A stretch of 64,000 nucleotides of DNA. It comes from Budorcas taxicolor. Lineage: Eukaryota > Chordata > Mammalia > Artiodactyla > Bovidae. A program made the translations under genes and the position numbers. How positions within the stretch are numbered: the stretch's first letter is position 1; each line of letters starts with the position of its first letter. The notes beneath the pieces are model-generated. The model made no database searches, was not told the DNA's origin, and saw only the letters and a program-made list of their open reading frames with translations. Location: NCBI RefSeq assembly GCF_023091745.1, contig NC_068928.1:13844001-13908000 (forward strand), in the 5' to 3' direction. Of this stretch, positions 36,201 through 43,689 are shown one piece after another.

Positions 36201-38547
36201 AAAGCTCAAATGGGTCACCCTTGTTTCCAAAACCAATCCCTGGCGGATGATTTCAAATGCACATTCTACTTGAAGTCAGCACACAGAGACTGTCATTCCC
36301 TGGCTGGGGCTCACCCCCAAAACAGCAGAATTACAAGCAATCCTCACCCCACCCCAATGATGCAGGCATTGTTATCCCCCATTTTCCAGATGAGGAAACT
36401 GAAATTAGGCAACGTCCATCCTTCGGCTGATAAACAACACAGCCCAAGACGTGGGCACACTGGCTCCCTTGCTGGCGTTATTTTTAACCATCCTCTCCAC
36501 TCCTGTCTTTAGTGGACCAAGATCTGCGATGGGCTCGTTACATATTAACCAAAAACAGACTCCTGAATTTGGGCATCCAGCGATAGTGACATAACATACG
36601 AGCCAGGGTGTTGGAAACTAGTGAAAAGCGGGTCGCTGCAAACAAGCTTCCAGGTGTTTGCTAACGTTGAGGTGTGCTGTCCTGGTCAATCATCAATCCA
36701 ATAACAGACTGCCCATTAGGGCGCTGTCGAGCAGAAGAGGAAGAAAAGAGCGTGTCCTGAGGCTGCCTGTGGAGCGCCCCAGTCTGGGCGAGGCCGTTTG
36801 CTTCTCAGGAGGAAGGAAAGAAGGGCTCACAGGGAAACACCAAGGACCTTCAAGCAACAGGAGAGGTCTCCCTCCACATGTCCTCCACTGGGAAGCCATG
36901 ATCTCTTCCTCGAGGCCCCCCCTCCTCCGGGGAAGCCTGGGCAATCCTTGGGTCTCACGAGGCAGCCAAAGAAGAAGCTTAAGGGATGAGGGGTGGGCAA
37001 GGGGGCTGCAAAATGCCTCCCATGGAAGCATCTTTGTCTCCTGTTGCAGAGCCCACGACCAGAAAGCCATCGGCTCAGATCCCCAGACCAGAGTTGGCAC
37101 TCCCCTCGGAAACTACTTTGTTTTTCCTCCAGGGAGCTGGGGACTCAATCACCTGTGACTCACCAGTCCTGTGTTGCCTACACGGTGCACATGTCAAGGT
37201 CTAAAATGGCCTTGCTTCCCTGCCCTTCCCCCCACCTGCCTCTCGGTCAGACCCCTTGAGGGTGCAGGGCGCCATCTCAGGCTGGGAAGCCGGGAATCCA
37301 CAGCTCCTCCCTCCCCCGAAACACAGAGCATGACCCGAAGAATCAAGTTTTCCACGCCCAACCCTTCCTAGTGTCGTCACGCTCGTGTTGTCTCGGAAGC
37401 CACCCTCCCCGGGGTGCTCGGGTGTTGCTTGCGGCTTAGAACCTTGAAAACTCAGCATCAACTAGACTATTCCTCACCGGGGTGCTCAGCTGACATCTGA
37501 GAGGGTACGCTGTGGCTACTGGTAGAGAAAACGTCATTGAGGGGAAAATAATACTGATATTCACCGAAGAACCACCATGCTGTCATTCACTGAATATTTA
37601 CCGTCCCAAACACAGTGCTGAGTACCTCTCATGTTATCATATTTGTTCCGCCAACAACCCTAGTGTTATTACCCACGTTTTATAGACGAGAAAGAAAGAG
37701 CTTAGAACCTGGCCAAGGCTACATGGCTATTAAGTGCCGGAGCTGGGATTGGAACCCAGTCATTGCAAACTTCAAAGTTGGTGTTTCCCACTCTCCCCCC
37801 AGTAAGCACTGCCCCACCCCGCACACCGTTCTGTGTTATGATCTTCACGGGCGCCCAGTGGCCTTTAAAACCCCAGGGCCAGAAGCTTCACCACCTCCTG
37901 CCACCCACTCAATCCTGACTTCACTCACCCTCCTGGGCAGCATCAGGGGAGTGCTGAAGAGAAAGGCAGGGTGGGGGGGCTTGTTTCAAAGTGAGGTGCT
38001 CCCTGGGTTAAAAAAATCTGGCTTTGGAGGCCCTGGGTTGGTTGAGGGGGGGTGGGGATGAATGAACATTTTTATCAACTTAAATGTCACTGGCAGCCCC
38101 AAAACAAACAGGGTCCCACCCGGCTTGCTCCTTTATGAGGCATTCAATCAATAAAATGAGAGCAGGGCTCTGTCAGATTTATTGGCTGGGTTCAAACCGA
38201 ACACCTCTTCCACCCGCCGGGGGCTGGGTCACTGGCTCTCCCTTTCCGTTCCAACTCTGGACGGCCCCCATTTTCCCCTGTGGGGCTACAATGGTTCATT
38301 GTTTCAGGCAGGCCTTGTGAGAAGTTGTGTTTGTTTTGCCTCTTATCTTATCAGCTCCAGAGCTACAATGGCCCAGGTGTACTCACCATTTTACCATCAG
38401 GTGAGAGGAGATTGTGGCCCGGGTCCAGGCTGGCTGGAGAGACTTGCTGTAAAACCGACTGGCTAGTCACCATGGCGCTGTTGCCATGGTGACTGATTGT
38501 TGAGGAGGAAGTGACCTCATTGCTTCCCTGCTGGCTGTAGCGCACTC
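15203..38547 (-). CDS. HNF1B: HNF1B C-terminal coding region, exons 5-9 (partial gene)
   Basis: HNF1B is a nuclear POU-homeodomain transcription factor that binds DNA as a homo- or heterodimer with HNF1A. It is needed for kidney, pancreas, liver, gut and hindbrain development; human mutations cause MODY5 and renal cysts. Five minus-strand exons join in phase: 38547-38387, 32507-32375, 27807-27613, 24340-24222 and 15223-15203. They encode 209 residues, from a Gly split across the exon 4/5 junction to the terminal CPLQAW. This is the Gln/Ser/Pro-rich transactivation region, recognised by stretches such as SQQLHSPHQQPLMQQSPG. The length equals human residues 349-557 as recalled, with no indel. 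All introns are GT-AG with no frameshift or internal stop, so the gene looks functional. The dimerization, POU-specific and homeodomain exons are outside the window. Differences from the recalled human protein are few and conservative (for example QGSNEV for QGNNEI, MYTHK for MYAHK). Confidence 0.97.
15645..15768 (+). mobile_element. MER5A-type DNA transposon fragment
   Basis: It has the MER5A phrases 'gattctgactcagtggg', 'aacctgcatttctaatcag' and 'gctgatgctgctggtc'. A hAT-Charlie nonautonomous element. Confidence 0.75.
16199..16235. repeat. (ACAGAC)n microsatellite
   Basis: Short hexanucleotide repeat 'cacagacacagacacagac'. Confidence 0.9.
16285..16475 (-). mobile_element. MIR SINE
   Basis: 'cattttacagattaggaaag', 'attgcccaaggttt' and 'agagattcaaacc' follow the antisense MIR order. 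Confidence 0.75.
16508..16660 (-). mobile_element. CHR-2-type SINE
   Basis: Antisense, from a T-rich tail to 'ggaccaccagggaagcccc'. Confidence 0.88.
17440..17555 (-). mobile_element. MIR SINE fragment
   Basis: 'agctgacatttatgagg', 'tactgtgtgccaggct' and 'gaggcaggtaattgtcat' are antisense MIR landmarks. Confidence 0.7.
17556..18895 (-). mobile_element. Long L2 LINE remnant
   Basis: About 1.3 kb follows the antisense L2 consensus in order: the ATTC tail, 'aggagtgacatgatggc', 'accactctggctgctgag', 'ttgatggacgggatgtgg', 'gagaggtcagtactgggg' and 'ggggatcacccaggaa'. No coding capacity remains. Confidence 0.75.
18910..19375 (+). mobile_element. L1 3' end
   Basis: 'gaatatgcagccataaaa', 'aatgtgcagcatggatac' and a terminal A-rich tail. 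A 5'-truncated copy. Confidence 0.85.
19435..19560 (-). mobile_element. MIR SINE fragment
   Basis: 'gatgagggaactgaggctta' and 'atgacttgcccaggatg' of antisense MIR. Confidence 0.7.
19715..19925 (-). mobile_element. MIR SINE
   Basis: 'ccaagcactgagctgag', 'acaggtaaggaaactgaag' and 'gtcacataggtagaaag'. Confidence 0.75.
20560..20773 (+). mobile_element. MIR SINE fragment
   Basis: Diverged sense MIR: 'tctttgaacctccgtttttg', 'ctctgtaaattaggcat' and 'aatgggaggtactcaa'. Confidence 0.6.
20774..20868. repeat. A22 run followed by (TCAC/TCAT)n
   Basis: A homopolymer of 22 A (20774-20795) and, after a short spacer, a mixed TCAC/TCAT tetranucleotide array. The array passes into an L2-like 'tatttactgaacatc' end. 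Confidence 0.9.
21210..21385 (-). mobile_element. MIR SINE fragment
   Basis: 'accaggcatgatcttcagg', 'gaagaacccgagactcac' and 'actgcccaaggttatg'. Confidence 0.65.
21899..22185 (+). mobile_element. CHR-1-type SINE
   Basis: Full-length-looking copy: head 'gacttccccagtggtccag', then 'gcctgtgctccgcaacaag' and 'gaagacccagtgcagtg', with an A-rich tail. Confidence 0.88.
22200..22450 (+). mobile_element. MIR SINE
   Basis: Sense MIR: 'gtgactttgggcaggtt' and 'ctctgagccttggttt' in order, with a diverged 3' part. Confidence 0.75.
23005..23160 (-). mobile_element. MIR SINE
   Basis: 'tgtgccaggcacttaatc', 'tagagatgaggaagg' and 'gagcaagtggcaaagtcagg'. Confidence 0.75.
24222..24340 (-). CDS. HNF1B: HNF1B exon 8
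   Basis: This 119-bp exon is in no open frame of useful length by itself and was found by matching the expected protein. It has two bases completing a Met codon, then 39 codons from YTHKQEPPQYSHTSRFPS to LTNMSSSKQ. The acceptor is TCTCTGCAG before 24340 and the donor is GTAATG from 24221. It ends on a codon boundary, so exon 9 starts in phase 0. It belongs to the C-terminal transactivation region, rich in Ser and Thr. Confidence 0.97.
24485..24675 (+). mobile_element. MIR SINE
   Basis: 'cctcagtttcctcctctg', 'taaaatggggatatctg' and 'cacagtgcctggtgtatag'. Confidence 0.8.
24753..24896 (+). mobile_element. CHR-2-type SINE
   Basis: Head 'gggacttccctggtggtcc' to 'atcggcacagccaag' with an A-rich tail. 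Confidence 0.9.
25172..25374 (-). mobile_element. Bov-tA SINE
   Basis: Antisense BovA unit and tRNA head ending 'gagccaccggggaagctccc'. Confidence 0.9.
26100..26221 (-). mobile_element. CHR-2-type SINE
   Basis: Antisense copy ending 'ggaccaccagggaagtcc'. Similar 'gcattt..ataactctt' sequence on both sides may be the target duplication. Confidence 0.88.
26225..26420 (-). mobile_element. MIR SINE fragment
   Basis: 'tccattttaagatgaaaaa', 'ctgaagttgagagtgg' and 'gagccagtatttaaatctg'. Confidence 0.65.
26617..26765 (+). mobile_element. CHR-2-type SINE with (CAA)n tail
   Basis: Flanked by a perfect 15-bp duplication TAAATGGTTGAAAGG (26602-26616 and 26766-26780). The tail is an ACA repeat. Confidence 0.93.
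27283..27473 (+). mobile_element. CHR-2-type SINE
   Basis: Flanked by a perfect 15-bp duplication AAGAAATTGTCTTGG (27268-27282 and 27474-27488). It ends about 140 bp from exon 7. Confidence 0.93.
27613..27807 (-). CDS. HNF1B: HNF1B exon 7
   Basis: This 195-bp coding exon has two bases of a split Ser, 64 codons from LNSSQAQSVPVINS to AVTQLQNSH, and one base of a split Met. The acceptor is TTCCCACAG before 27807 and the donor is GTAAGG from 27612. It is the most Gln-rich part of the transactivation region. A plus-strand open frame over the same bases is only a shadow of this exon. A CHR-2 SINE ends only about 140 bp past the donor in intron 7 (27283-27473). Confidence 0.97.
27875..28068 (-). 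mobile_element. MIR SINE
   Basis: 'cattttatagatgaaaaaat', 'tgaggcttagagagataag' and 'gtgactcgcccac'. Confidence 0.75.
28118..28340 (+). mobile_element. BovB (RTE) LINE 3' fragment
   Basis: 'tcattggaaaagatcttc', 'gatgagatggttggatggc' and 'tgctgcagtccatggggtt' of the BovB end. Short and diverged. Confidence 0.85.
28994..29014 (+). repeat. G21 homopolymer
   Basis: 21 consecutive G on the plus strand (C on the HNF1B sense strand), directly before a Bov-tA head. Assembly length may be inexact. Confidence 0.9.
29015..29222 (+). mobile_element. Bov-tA SINE
   Basis: Head 'gggcttccttggtggttcag' through the terminal 'ctttctttcacttttttc'. Confidence 0.9.
29785..29915 (+). mobile_element. MER5-type DNA transposon fragment
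   Basis: 'gagccctttaagaaatacac', 'cggccccacccgagacat' and 'gaggcccaggaattttat' follow the MER5A/B order. Confidence 0.6.
30133..30349 (-). mobile_element. Bov-tA SINE
   Basis: Antisense full copy with a perfect 11-bp duplication ACTCAACAGGA (30122-30132 and 30350-30360). Confidence 0.93.
30547..30564. repeat. (AC)n microsatellite
   Basis: Nine uninterrupted AC units. Confidence 0.9.
31076..31185 (-). mobile_element. L2 LINE 3' fragment
   Basis: 'cattcaataaactcagg' followed by 'tatgggcctggctctg', the antisense L2 tail. Confidence 0.55.
31705..31862 (+). mobile_element. CHR-2-type SINE
   Basis: Head 'ggactttccaggtggtcc' to a poly-A tail. Confidence 0.88.
32035..32165 (-). mobile_element. 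MIR SINE fragment
   Basis: 'tccattttacagatgagaag', 'actgagcctcataaagatg' and 'cacagctggtgagc'. It ends about 210 bp from exon 6. Confidence 0.7.
32277..32302. repeat. (TTTG)n microsatellite
   Basis: Six TTTG units about 75 bp beyond the exon 6 donor. Confidence 0.9.
32375..32507 (-). CDS. HNF1B: HNF1B exon 6
   Basis: This 133-bp coding exon has 44 codons, from ISVSGGGLPPVSTL to SGVMAIAQ, plus the first base of a split Ser codon. The donor is GTAAGC from 32374. The acceptor is a tandem CAGCAG at 32508-32513. Use of the inner AG starts the exon at 32507 and gives the remembered canonical protein; use of the outer AG would add one Gln codon (32508-32510). The exon lies in the transactivation region and includes the His/Gln-rich run HSLSHHNPQQSQN. 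Confidence 0.97.
32608..32725 (-). mobile_element. L2 LINE 3' fragment
   Basis: 'gcattcagtaacaattgtt', 'aagcaccaactgagggac' and 'aggcacgttctagatgc'. Confidence 0.65.
32806..33155 (+). mobile_element. L1 3' end
   Basis: 'cctactgtgtagcacaggg', 'tttgctgtccacctgaag' and 'ctgtactccaatgtaaaag', with an A-rich tail. Confidence 0.88.
33260..33393 (-). mobile_element. BovA monomer SINE
   Basis: A single antisense unit with a 10-bp duplication GGGATTCCCT (33250-33259 and 33394-33403). The duplication shows it inserted as a monomer or was reduced to one unit after insertion. Confidence 0.9.
33460..33650 (-). mobile_element. MIR SINE fragment
   Basis: 'ggattaactcactaacctc', 'cgtgaggcagatgcttctg' and 'tccaacctaggtctgtgtg', in antisense MIR order, diverged. 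Confidence 0.65.
33787..33799 (+). repeat. C13 homopolymer
   Basis: Run of 13 C followed by T and A-poor sequence. Length may be inexact. Confidence 0.85.
34237..34258. repeat. (AC)n microsatellite
   Basis: Short, once-interrupted AC run. Confidence 0.85.
34718..34740 (+). repeat. A23 homopolymer
   Basis: Run of 23 A without a recognised SINE in front of it. Confidence 0.88.
35050..35455 (-). mobile_element. MIR SINE split by Bov-tA
   Basis: Antisense MIR landmarks lie on both sides of the Bov-tA: 'tgccctgttttgcagatta' before and 'aataaggaaactgagcctcg' after. This gives the order of insertion. Confidence 0.75.
35151..35350 (+). mobile_element. Bov-tA SINE
   Basis: Head 'gggcttcccatgtggctcag' through 'gacacgactgagcaac', inserted in the MIR. 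Confidence 0.92.
35531..35652 (+). mobile_element. CHR-2-type SINE
   Basis: Head 'gggacttcctgggtggtcc' to a poly-A tail. Confidence 0.88.
35885..36010 (-). mobile_element. MIR SINE fragment
   Basis: 'gacaagggaacggaagttt' and 'gcgcaagtggtacatt', diverged antisense MIR. Confidence 0.55.
36325..36420 (-). mobile_element. MIR SINE fragment
   Basis: 'cccccattttccagatgagg' and 'aaactgaaattaggc'. Confidence 0.7.
36537..36697. promoter_or_regulatory. Candidate HNF1/FOXA/HNF6-like motif cluster in intron 5
   Basis: Seen: GTTACATATTAAC (36537-36549), 10 of 12 fixed bases of the HNF1 palindrome GTTAATNATTAAC; two FOXA cores, GCAAACA (36638-36644) and TGTTTGC (36655-36661); TCAATCA (36686-36692) and ATCAAT (36692-36697), PBX/ONECUT-like. 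No transposon is recognised here. Function is inferred; such short motifs also occur by chance. Confidence 0.35.
37575..37775 (-). mobile_element. MIR SINE
   Basis: 'cagtgctgagtacctctc', 'cacgttttatagacgag' and 'gagctgggattggaaccc'. Confidence 0.78.
38387..38547 (-). CDS. HNF1B: HNF1B exon 5
   Basis: This 161-bp coding exon starts with two bases of a split Gly codon and then has 53 whole codons, from VRYSQQGSNEV to LLSPDGKM. The acceptor is TTTGCAG before 38547 and the donor is GTGAGT from 38386, after the ATG of the last Met codon. It begins the Ser-rich transactivation region just after the homeodomain exon. The exon is bounded by 25 kb of intron 4 in this window and 5.9 kb of intron 5. 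Identity is certain from near-complete agreement with the remembered vertebrate HNF1B protein, including SSSTISHHGNSAMVTSQS. Confidence 0.97.
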
Positions 38548-38799
38548 CTGCAAAACAAGGCAGACCCAAGAGCGGAATATTAGTGCCACCTGACCCCCCC
38601 GGGGTCATCTGTTTCCTAGGGTACCCGACAAGGAGGGAAAACACTGCCGTCTTTCCCCTGTCTGTCTGTGAGACGTATCGGCTGTCTTTCTCCAGGGCAG
38701 AGGTGGCTGGGCCTCTGCTTGAAGTCTGGAATGGAAGCTCCGTGAGGGCAGCATGTTTTTACTCTGTGTTTTGTTCCTTGCTGTATTCCCTTGGTGGTT

Positions 38800-39006
38800 G
38801 TTGTTTACTCGCTAGGTCATGTTTGATTCTTTTGCGACTCCACGGACTATAGCCTGCTGGGCTCCTCTATCTGTGGGATTTTCCAAGCAACTATGCTGGA
38901 GTAGGTTGCCCTTTCCTTCTCCAGGGGACCTTCCTGATCCAAGGACTGAACCTGTGTCTCCTGCACTGGCAGACAGATTCTTTACCACTGAGCCACCTGG
39001 GAAGCC
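38800..39006 (-). mobile_element. Bov-tA SINE
   Basis: Antisense copy ending 'gagccacctgggaagccc'. It inserted about 250 bp upstream of exon 5 in transcript sense. Confidence 0.9.
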
Positions 39007-39249
39007 CAGCCCCTTCTCTTCACAAGATAAACACGTCAAATGAATGAACGAACAAATGAATGGATTCTACTTCTTGTTGTTTCTACATAGTGCTTTTAGG
39101 TTTTAGGGGCTTTCCCTTCCCAGCTGGAGTATTTCTTTTGCTCTTCAAAATGCCTTTTAGAAATGTTTCCCTGGCATTGCTTGGCTATGTAGGGCTGCAG
39201 AGTATGAGCTGACAGGTTTTACAGAGAGGCCCTGGCCCAGCGACCCTTG

Positions 39250-39560
39250 AAAGTGAAATGGCTCCGTCGTGTCCAACTCTTTGTGACCCCATGGACTGTA
39301 GACCATGGCATTCTCCAGGCCAGAATACTTGAGTGGGTAGCCTTTTCCCTTCTCCAGGGGATCTTCCCAACCCAGGGATCGAACCCAGGTCTCCTGCATT
39401 GCAGGCAGATTCTTGACCAGCTGAGCCACAAGGGAAGCCCAAGAATGCTGGAATGGGTAGCCTATCCCTTCTGCAGTGGATCTTCCCGACCCAGGAATAG
39501 ACTTGGGGTCTCCTGCATTGCAGGCGGATTCTTTACCAACTGAGCTATCAGGGAAGCCGT
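39250..39560 (-). mobile_element. Bov-tA SINE with internal tandem duplication
   Basis: An antisense BovA unit and tRNA head (to about 39440) are followed by a second partial unit and second tRNA head (to about 39558). A single duplication GACCCTTG (39242-39249 and 39561-39568) flanks the whole, so it behaves as one insertion. Confidence 0.88.
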
Positions 39561-41004
39561 GACCCTTGTAAGGGCCACAACAAAATGCATCATTCTGTGT
39601 ACCACCATTGTGGCCAAGGCCCAGTGACCGATGGGACACCAGCAGAGCAGGACGGGGCCAGGGCTGTAGCTAGGACTCTTTGGTCCTGCAACTCACATTC
39701 CTTCAGTGGGGTCCCCTTTGGCTGACTTCCAGGGCCCAGGAGAAGGCGTGTCTGCCCAGAGGTGGGGCAGGCAGCACCCGCAGGCAGGAAGTGAGTGCCC
39801 AGTAGACCACTGCCGTTTGGTCTGCGAGGGAGGGGAGAAGCAAGCACGTGTACAGCCTCGCTGCTCTGACTCTCCCTCTCGCTCAGGAACCAAAATGCGA
39901 GTCTGTGTTCAGGAAAGACCCAGCAACTGGAGGAAGCTGAAGTGGGAAGAGAACCTGGAGCCAGTGTGCAGAGTTCAAGTCCTGTTTGATGTGCCCCTGA
40001 AACAGCCAGAGACAAAGCCGATGGGGAAGCCAGGCCATCCTGCCCTAAGCTCAAAGCTGAGAAAGACCACGTTCTTATTTGCTGCCTTGGATTTGACAGA
40101 AAGGTTTAGGGGACCCTGTTCCTACCTGCAAGAGACAGAGACCAGATGCCTAAGGAATCATTTGGCACGGAGGGCCAAATTCTCCTTCATTTCTCCTTCC
40201 GCCCAGTCCCTCAGGATGGAACATCACTGCATCAAGCATACAAGTTCTGTTGGTCCGCTCACCCCCTGCCCTGCCTCTGGCCCCCAGGGGAGCACCCCGC
40301 ACCTGCTCGAGGAGGCTACAAAAGTCCCCCTGGGAGCCAGGCAGGGCTGCCATAACCAGTAGCCTATAATTCACCAAGACGGAGCTTGCCAAGAGGAGAC
40401 CCAAACCAGTTTTCCTTGGATTGTTCGAAGGACGTTCCCCAAGGCTGAAATGACCTAGAGCTTAAGAAGGGTGGGGAGAAAACAAACACACGCTAGGGCA
40501 GGAGTCTAACCTTCAAGAGCAGCTTGTCGGACTACAAAGCAGTTTGATGCGTGTTCTGTGTGTGCGCTTCTTCTGTTGGTGGTTTCCTTTGATTCAAGGG
40601 GCTGCTGATGGAGGTGGTGTCAGCAGCAGGACAACACTGGAATTCAGTAGTTATAGGGCTGGGGCACTATATTTTAGGGGGAACAGGGGCCATGAAGTTC
40701 AAAGGAATGAAGACCTCCACGTCTCCAAACCAACATCGCCTGCCCCGTCCTGTCTGTCTGCCTCTGCACCGATCTGCAGTTCCTAGGTCTCATCGCCACG
40801 ACCCTCCACTCCATCCCACTGGGTTAAATTAGGTCCTTTTGCTCCGCTCATATCTGCCCCTGGGTTCCCAGCAGGATGCTTACCTAGGAGAAGAGAGATC
40901 TGAAACTTTGTGAGCTCAGTAGGCAGCTGGGCCCACAGGAAAAGGGGGGAGGCAGATTTCAAATCAATAAAAGGAAGGATTTTCTAACAAGGAGGGCTAA
41001 TGGG

Positions 41005-41205
41005 AAGATTGTGTGCTCTGGAGCGGGACAAACTTGGATTTCCATTCTAACTTTGCTCTTAACAGATGTGTGATCTTGGGGAAATCACTTCTCTCTCTGT
41101 GGTTCAGTTTCCTCTCGTAAAATGAAGAGATCACTTCCTTAATATGGCTAGTCTGGATCAGAAATAATATCTAGGAAACTCCTCGTAGAATGTCAAATAA
41201 ATAGC
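41005..41205 (+). mobile_element. MIR SINE
   Basis: 'gtgtgctctggagcggg', 'gtgtgatcttggggaaatc' and 'gttcagtttcctctcgtaa' in sense order. Confidence 0.82.
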
Positions 41206-41710
41206 ACCCACGGCTTGGGATCCTACAGGAAGGGAGCTGGTGTAGGGGTGAACTCAAAGATATTTGTCCTGACTCCAGAATTCTGGACAATGGAGGGTAG
41301 ATTCTAAGTCCTGAATGGAATTACCTTCCCACGGAGAATCATTTCCAAAGAATCTGACTTTGCTGCAACCACTGATACTTCATCCTGGAAGCAACTTGGG
41401 AGGGAGGCCTGGCCCCTGCCCTCTTGTTCTTTCCTTTCAGAGAAAATGGACTTCACCCTGCTTTTCTCCCACTTCCTCTGACTCCCTGACCAGCTATTTA
41501 CCTCCCCAAGATGCTCTGCTCCTGAGAGTATAGTGATAACACGGGGAGTCAGGTGTGTTTTCACCTCCCAGCTTGTCCCCATCATCGATTTGGTCTCAAG
41601 TCAAACAGACGCTCGCTTTCCCCTATTTAATTTGGCTGAAGGAAGAGGGCCAGTCCTCAGACAATCAAATATGGGTTATGGGGAGACTTCTCCCCTACCC
41701 CCAGGCTACA

Positions 41711-41736
41711 TAATTATTTATTTAAAAATAATTAAC
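41711..41736. promoter_or_regulatory. AT-rich palindrome with HNF1-like site
   Basis: TAATTATTT (41711-41719) and AAATAATTA (41726-41734) are perfect inverted arms. Read on the minus strand, 41724-41736 is GTTAATTATTTTT, a perfect left half and spacer of the HNF1 palindrome with a poor right half. Function is inferred. Confidence 0.3.
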
Positions 41737-42245
41737 CAAAGGTATCCACAGGAAACAAAAGCCTGCTTTACATGGGAGCCTGGCAGGAGGGAGGCGAGAG
41801 CCATTTGTTAGAATCCAGGCGGTATAGCCCAAGGCTGCGGCGCTTTGCAGTCCTCGTTTTCTCCCCTAGCAGAACTTCATTATGGGAGAAGTGTAACAGG
41901 GAGGTGCTTTCTCGAAAAGCAGGTGGGCCTAGACCTCCGCACCCTCCTTGAAGGACTCTGGTTAAGAGACAGTGTCTGGCTGGGAACTAGGGGATCTCTG
42001 CTTTGAGCTCAGCTCTGCCATCAGTGTTTTGGGTGAGCTCCAGCCCCCCTTCAGCTCTCAGTCAGAGGACTGCCTGGTTTGGTGTGGGGGGCGGGAGGGG
42101 CTTTTACCACTGCCAAGTGGGATGGGAAGCAGGTGATTTTTTTCAAGTATCACAATATTTATTGATAGATACAAGTATATAAAATCAGAGCATGAACATG
42201 ACCCGATAAATTAAGCAGACTTATTTCAATACCATATGCTAAGAG

Positions 42246-42444
42246 TGAAAGTGTTAGTCGCTCAGTCGTGTCAGACTCTCTGTGACCCCATGGACTGTAG
42301 CCCGCCACCAGGCTCTCTGCAGACAAGAGTATTGGAGTGGGTTGCCATTTCCTTCTCCAGGGGATCTTGCCGACCTAAGGACTGAACCTGGGTCTTCTGC
42401 ATTGCAGGCAGATTCTTTACTGTCTAAGCCACCAGGAAACCCAC
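42246..42444 (-). mobile_element. Bov-tA SINE
   Basis: Antisense full copy with the 9-bp duplication TGCTAAGAG (42237-42245 and 42445-42453). Confidence 0.93.
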
Positions 42445-42570
42445 TGCTAAGAGGGTTCAAAGTCTCACCATTTGTTTCACACCTACAAAGACCACTTTAA
42501 GGGCATTTATTTTGATCTTTCAAAACTGATCAGTTCTGTGCAAGGAAACCATGTTTCTTTTAAAAAGACT

Positions 42571-43063
42571 TGCACGCTTGCTCAGGCTCAAGGATATTAA
42601 AATGTAGCACATAAAGCCCATTACTAGAGGTAGAAATACCTCTACCAATAGTGGCGCTAGTGGTAGACCCCAGAGGAGGACATAGCAACTCATTCCAGGA
42701 TTCTTGCCTGGAGAATCCCATGGACAGAGGAGCCTGGCAGGCTGCTGTCTATGGGGTCGCAGAGTCAGACACAACTGAGTGACTAAGCACAGCACAGTGG
42801 TAAAGAACCCACCTGCCCACCCAGGAAACATAACAGACTGGGGTTCAATACCTGAGTCAGCAAGATCCCCTGGAGGAGGTCATGGCAACCCACCAGTATT
42901 CTTGCCTGGAGAATCCCATGGACAGGGAAGCCTGGTAGGCTACAGTCCATAGGGTTGCAAAGAATCAGACGTGACTAAAGCATCTTAGTATGCACGTGCA
43001 CTTGCCCAGGCTCAAGGATATTAAAATCTAGCCCATAAAGCCCATTACTAGAGGTAGAAATAC
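42571..43063 (+). repeat. Two Bov-tA copies between a 68-bp flank duplication
   Basis: 42571-42639 recurs at 42997-43063 with few changes, for example 'aaggatattaaaatgtagc' and 'aaggatattaaaatctagc'. Between them lie two plus-strand Bov-tA pieces (about 42655-42790 and 42795-42985). The duplicated flank is far longer than a SINE target duplication. Confidence 0.85.
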
Positions 43064-43394
43064 AGGCAATATACTATTACAGCAACAAACATCAATTACA
43101 GTTAAGAATTTTTCTGTAACAGCCAAATGGATAATCAAATATTGCAACAACCTGCTCCAGGGGCACCTGTAACTTTTCCTGCTGATGCTTCTCTCACCAG
43201 GAATTTGGCAATCACTCAGGCTCCTGAGAGGGAGGCCGTAATGAGCCAGCTGCCTTAAAAGGGGATGCCGAGGTGAAGGGTAATATCACAAGGTCTCTGC
43301 CCCCGGCAAGACCAGCCATGTGTTCTTCTTAGAGGATGGAGAGGCCAGGTCCTTGTGTATTTCACAAACTCAGAAGAGGGCTCGAAAGGAAAAC

Positions 43395-43610
43395 CAAAGT
43401 AGAATAGGCTCTGGTGCCAGGTGACCGAGGTTTAGATCCTGATTCTACCACATAAGAGCTGTGTGACCTTGGGGGAATTACTTAACCTCTCTGATCTTCG
43501 GTTTCTTTATTGTTAACAATTTCCATCTCTTCAGTCACTGGGGAAAAGACCGGATGTGTTAATGGCTGTGAAATTGCCCAGATCATGTTTGGCATATAAC
43601 AGTTACTCGA
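43395..43610 (+). mobile_element. MIR SINE
   Basis: 'ctctggtgccaggtgacc', 'gagctgtgtgaccttggg' and 'attacttaacctctctg'. Confidence 0.85.
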
Positions 43611-43689
43611 GACACATCTGTTCCTCCTGTGGGGAGATGGTCTTTGTCTAAAAGGCATTTTTAGGAAGATTGAGTTTACAGAACTCAGA

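Larger units (their letters stand above)
32508..38386 (-). other. HNF1B: HNF1B intron 5
   Basis: This is a 5.9-kb intron (GTGAGT ... CAGCAG). It contains an L1 tail, a BovA monomer, MIRs, a MIR split by a Bov-tA, and a CHR-2. Stretches 33800-35050 (AT-rich, perhaps old L1) and 36421-37574 have no confident repeat; the latter holds the HNF1/FOXA motif cluster at 36537-36697. Confidence 0.93.

Noticed and set aside
39706..40362. 218-codon plus-strand open frame
   Set aside because: No recognisable domain, it lies within HNF1B intron 4 antisense to the gene, and GC-rich sequence gives such frames by chance.
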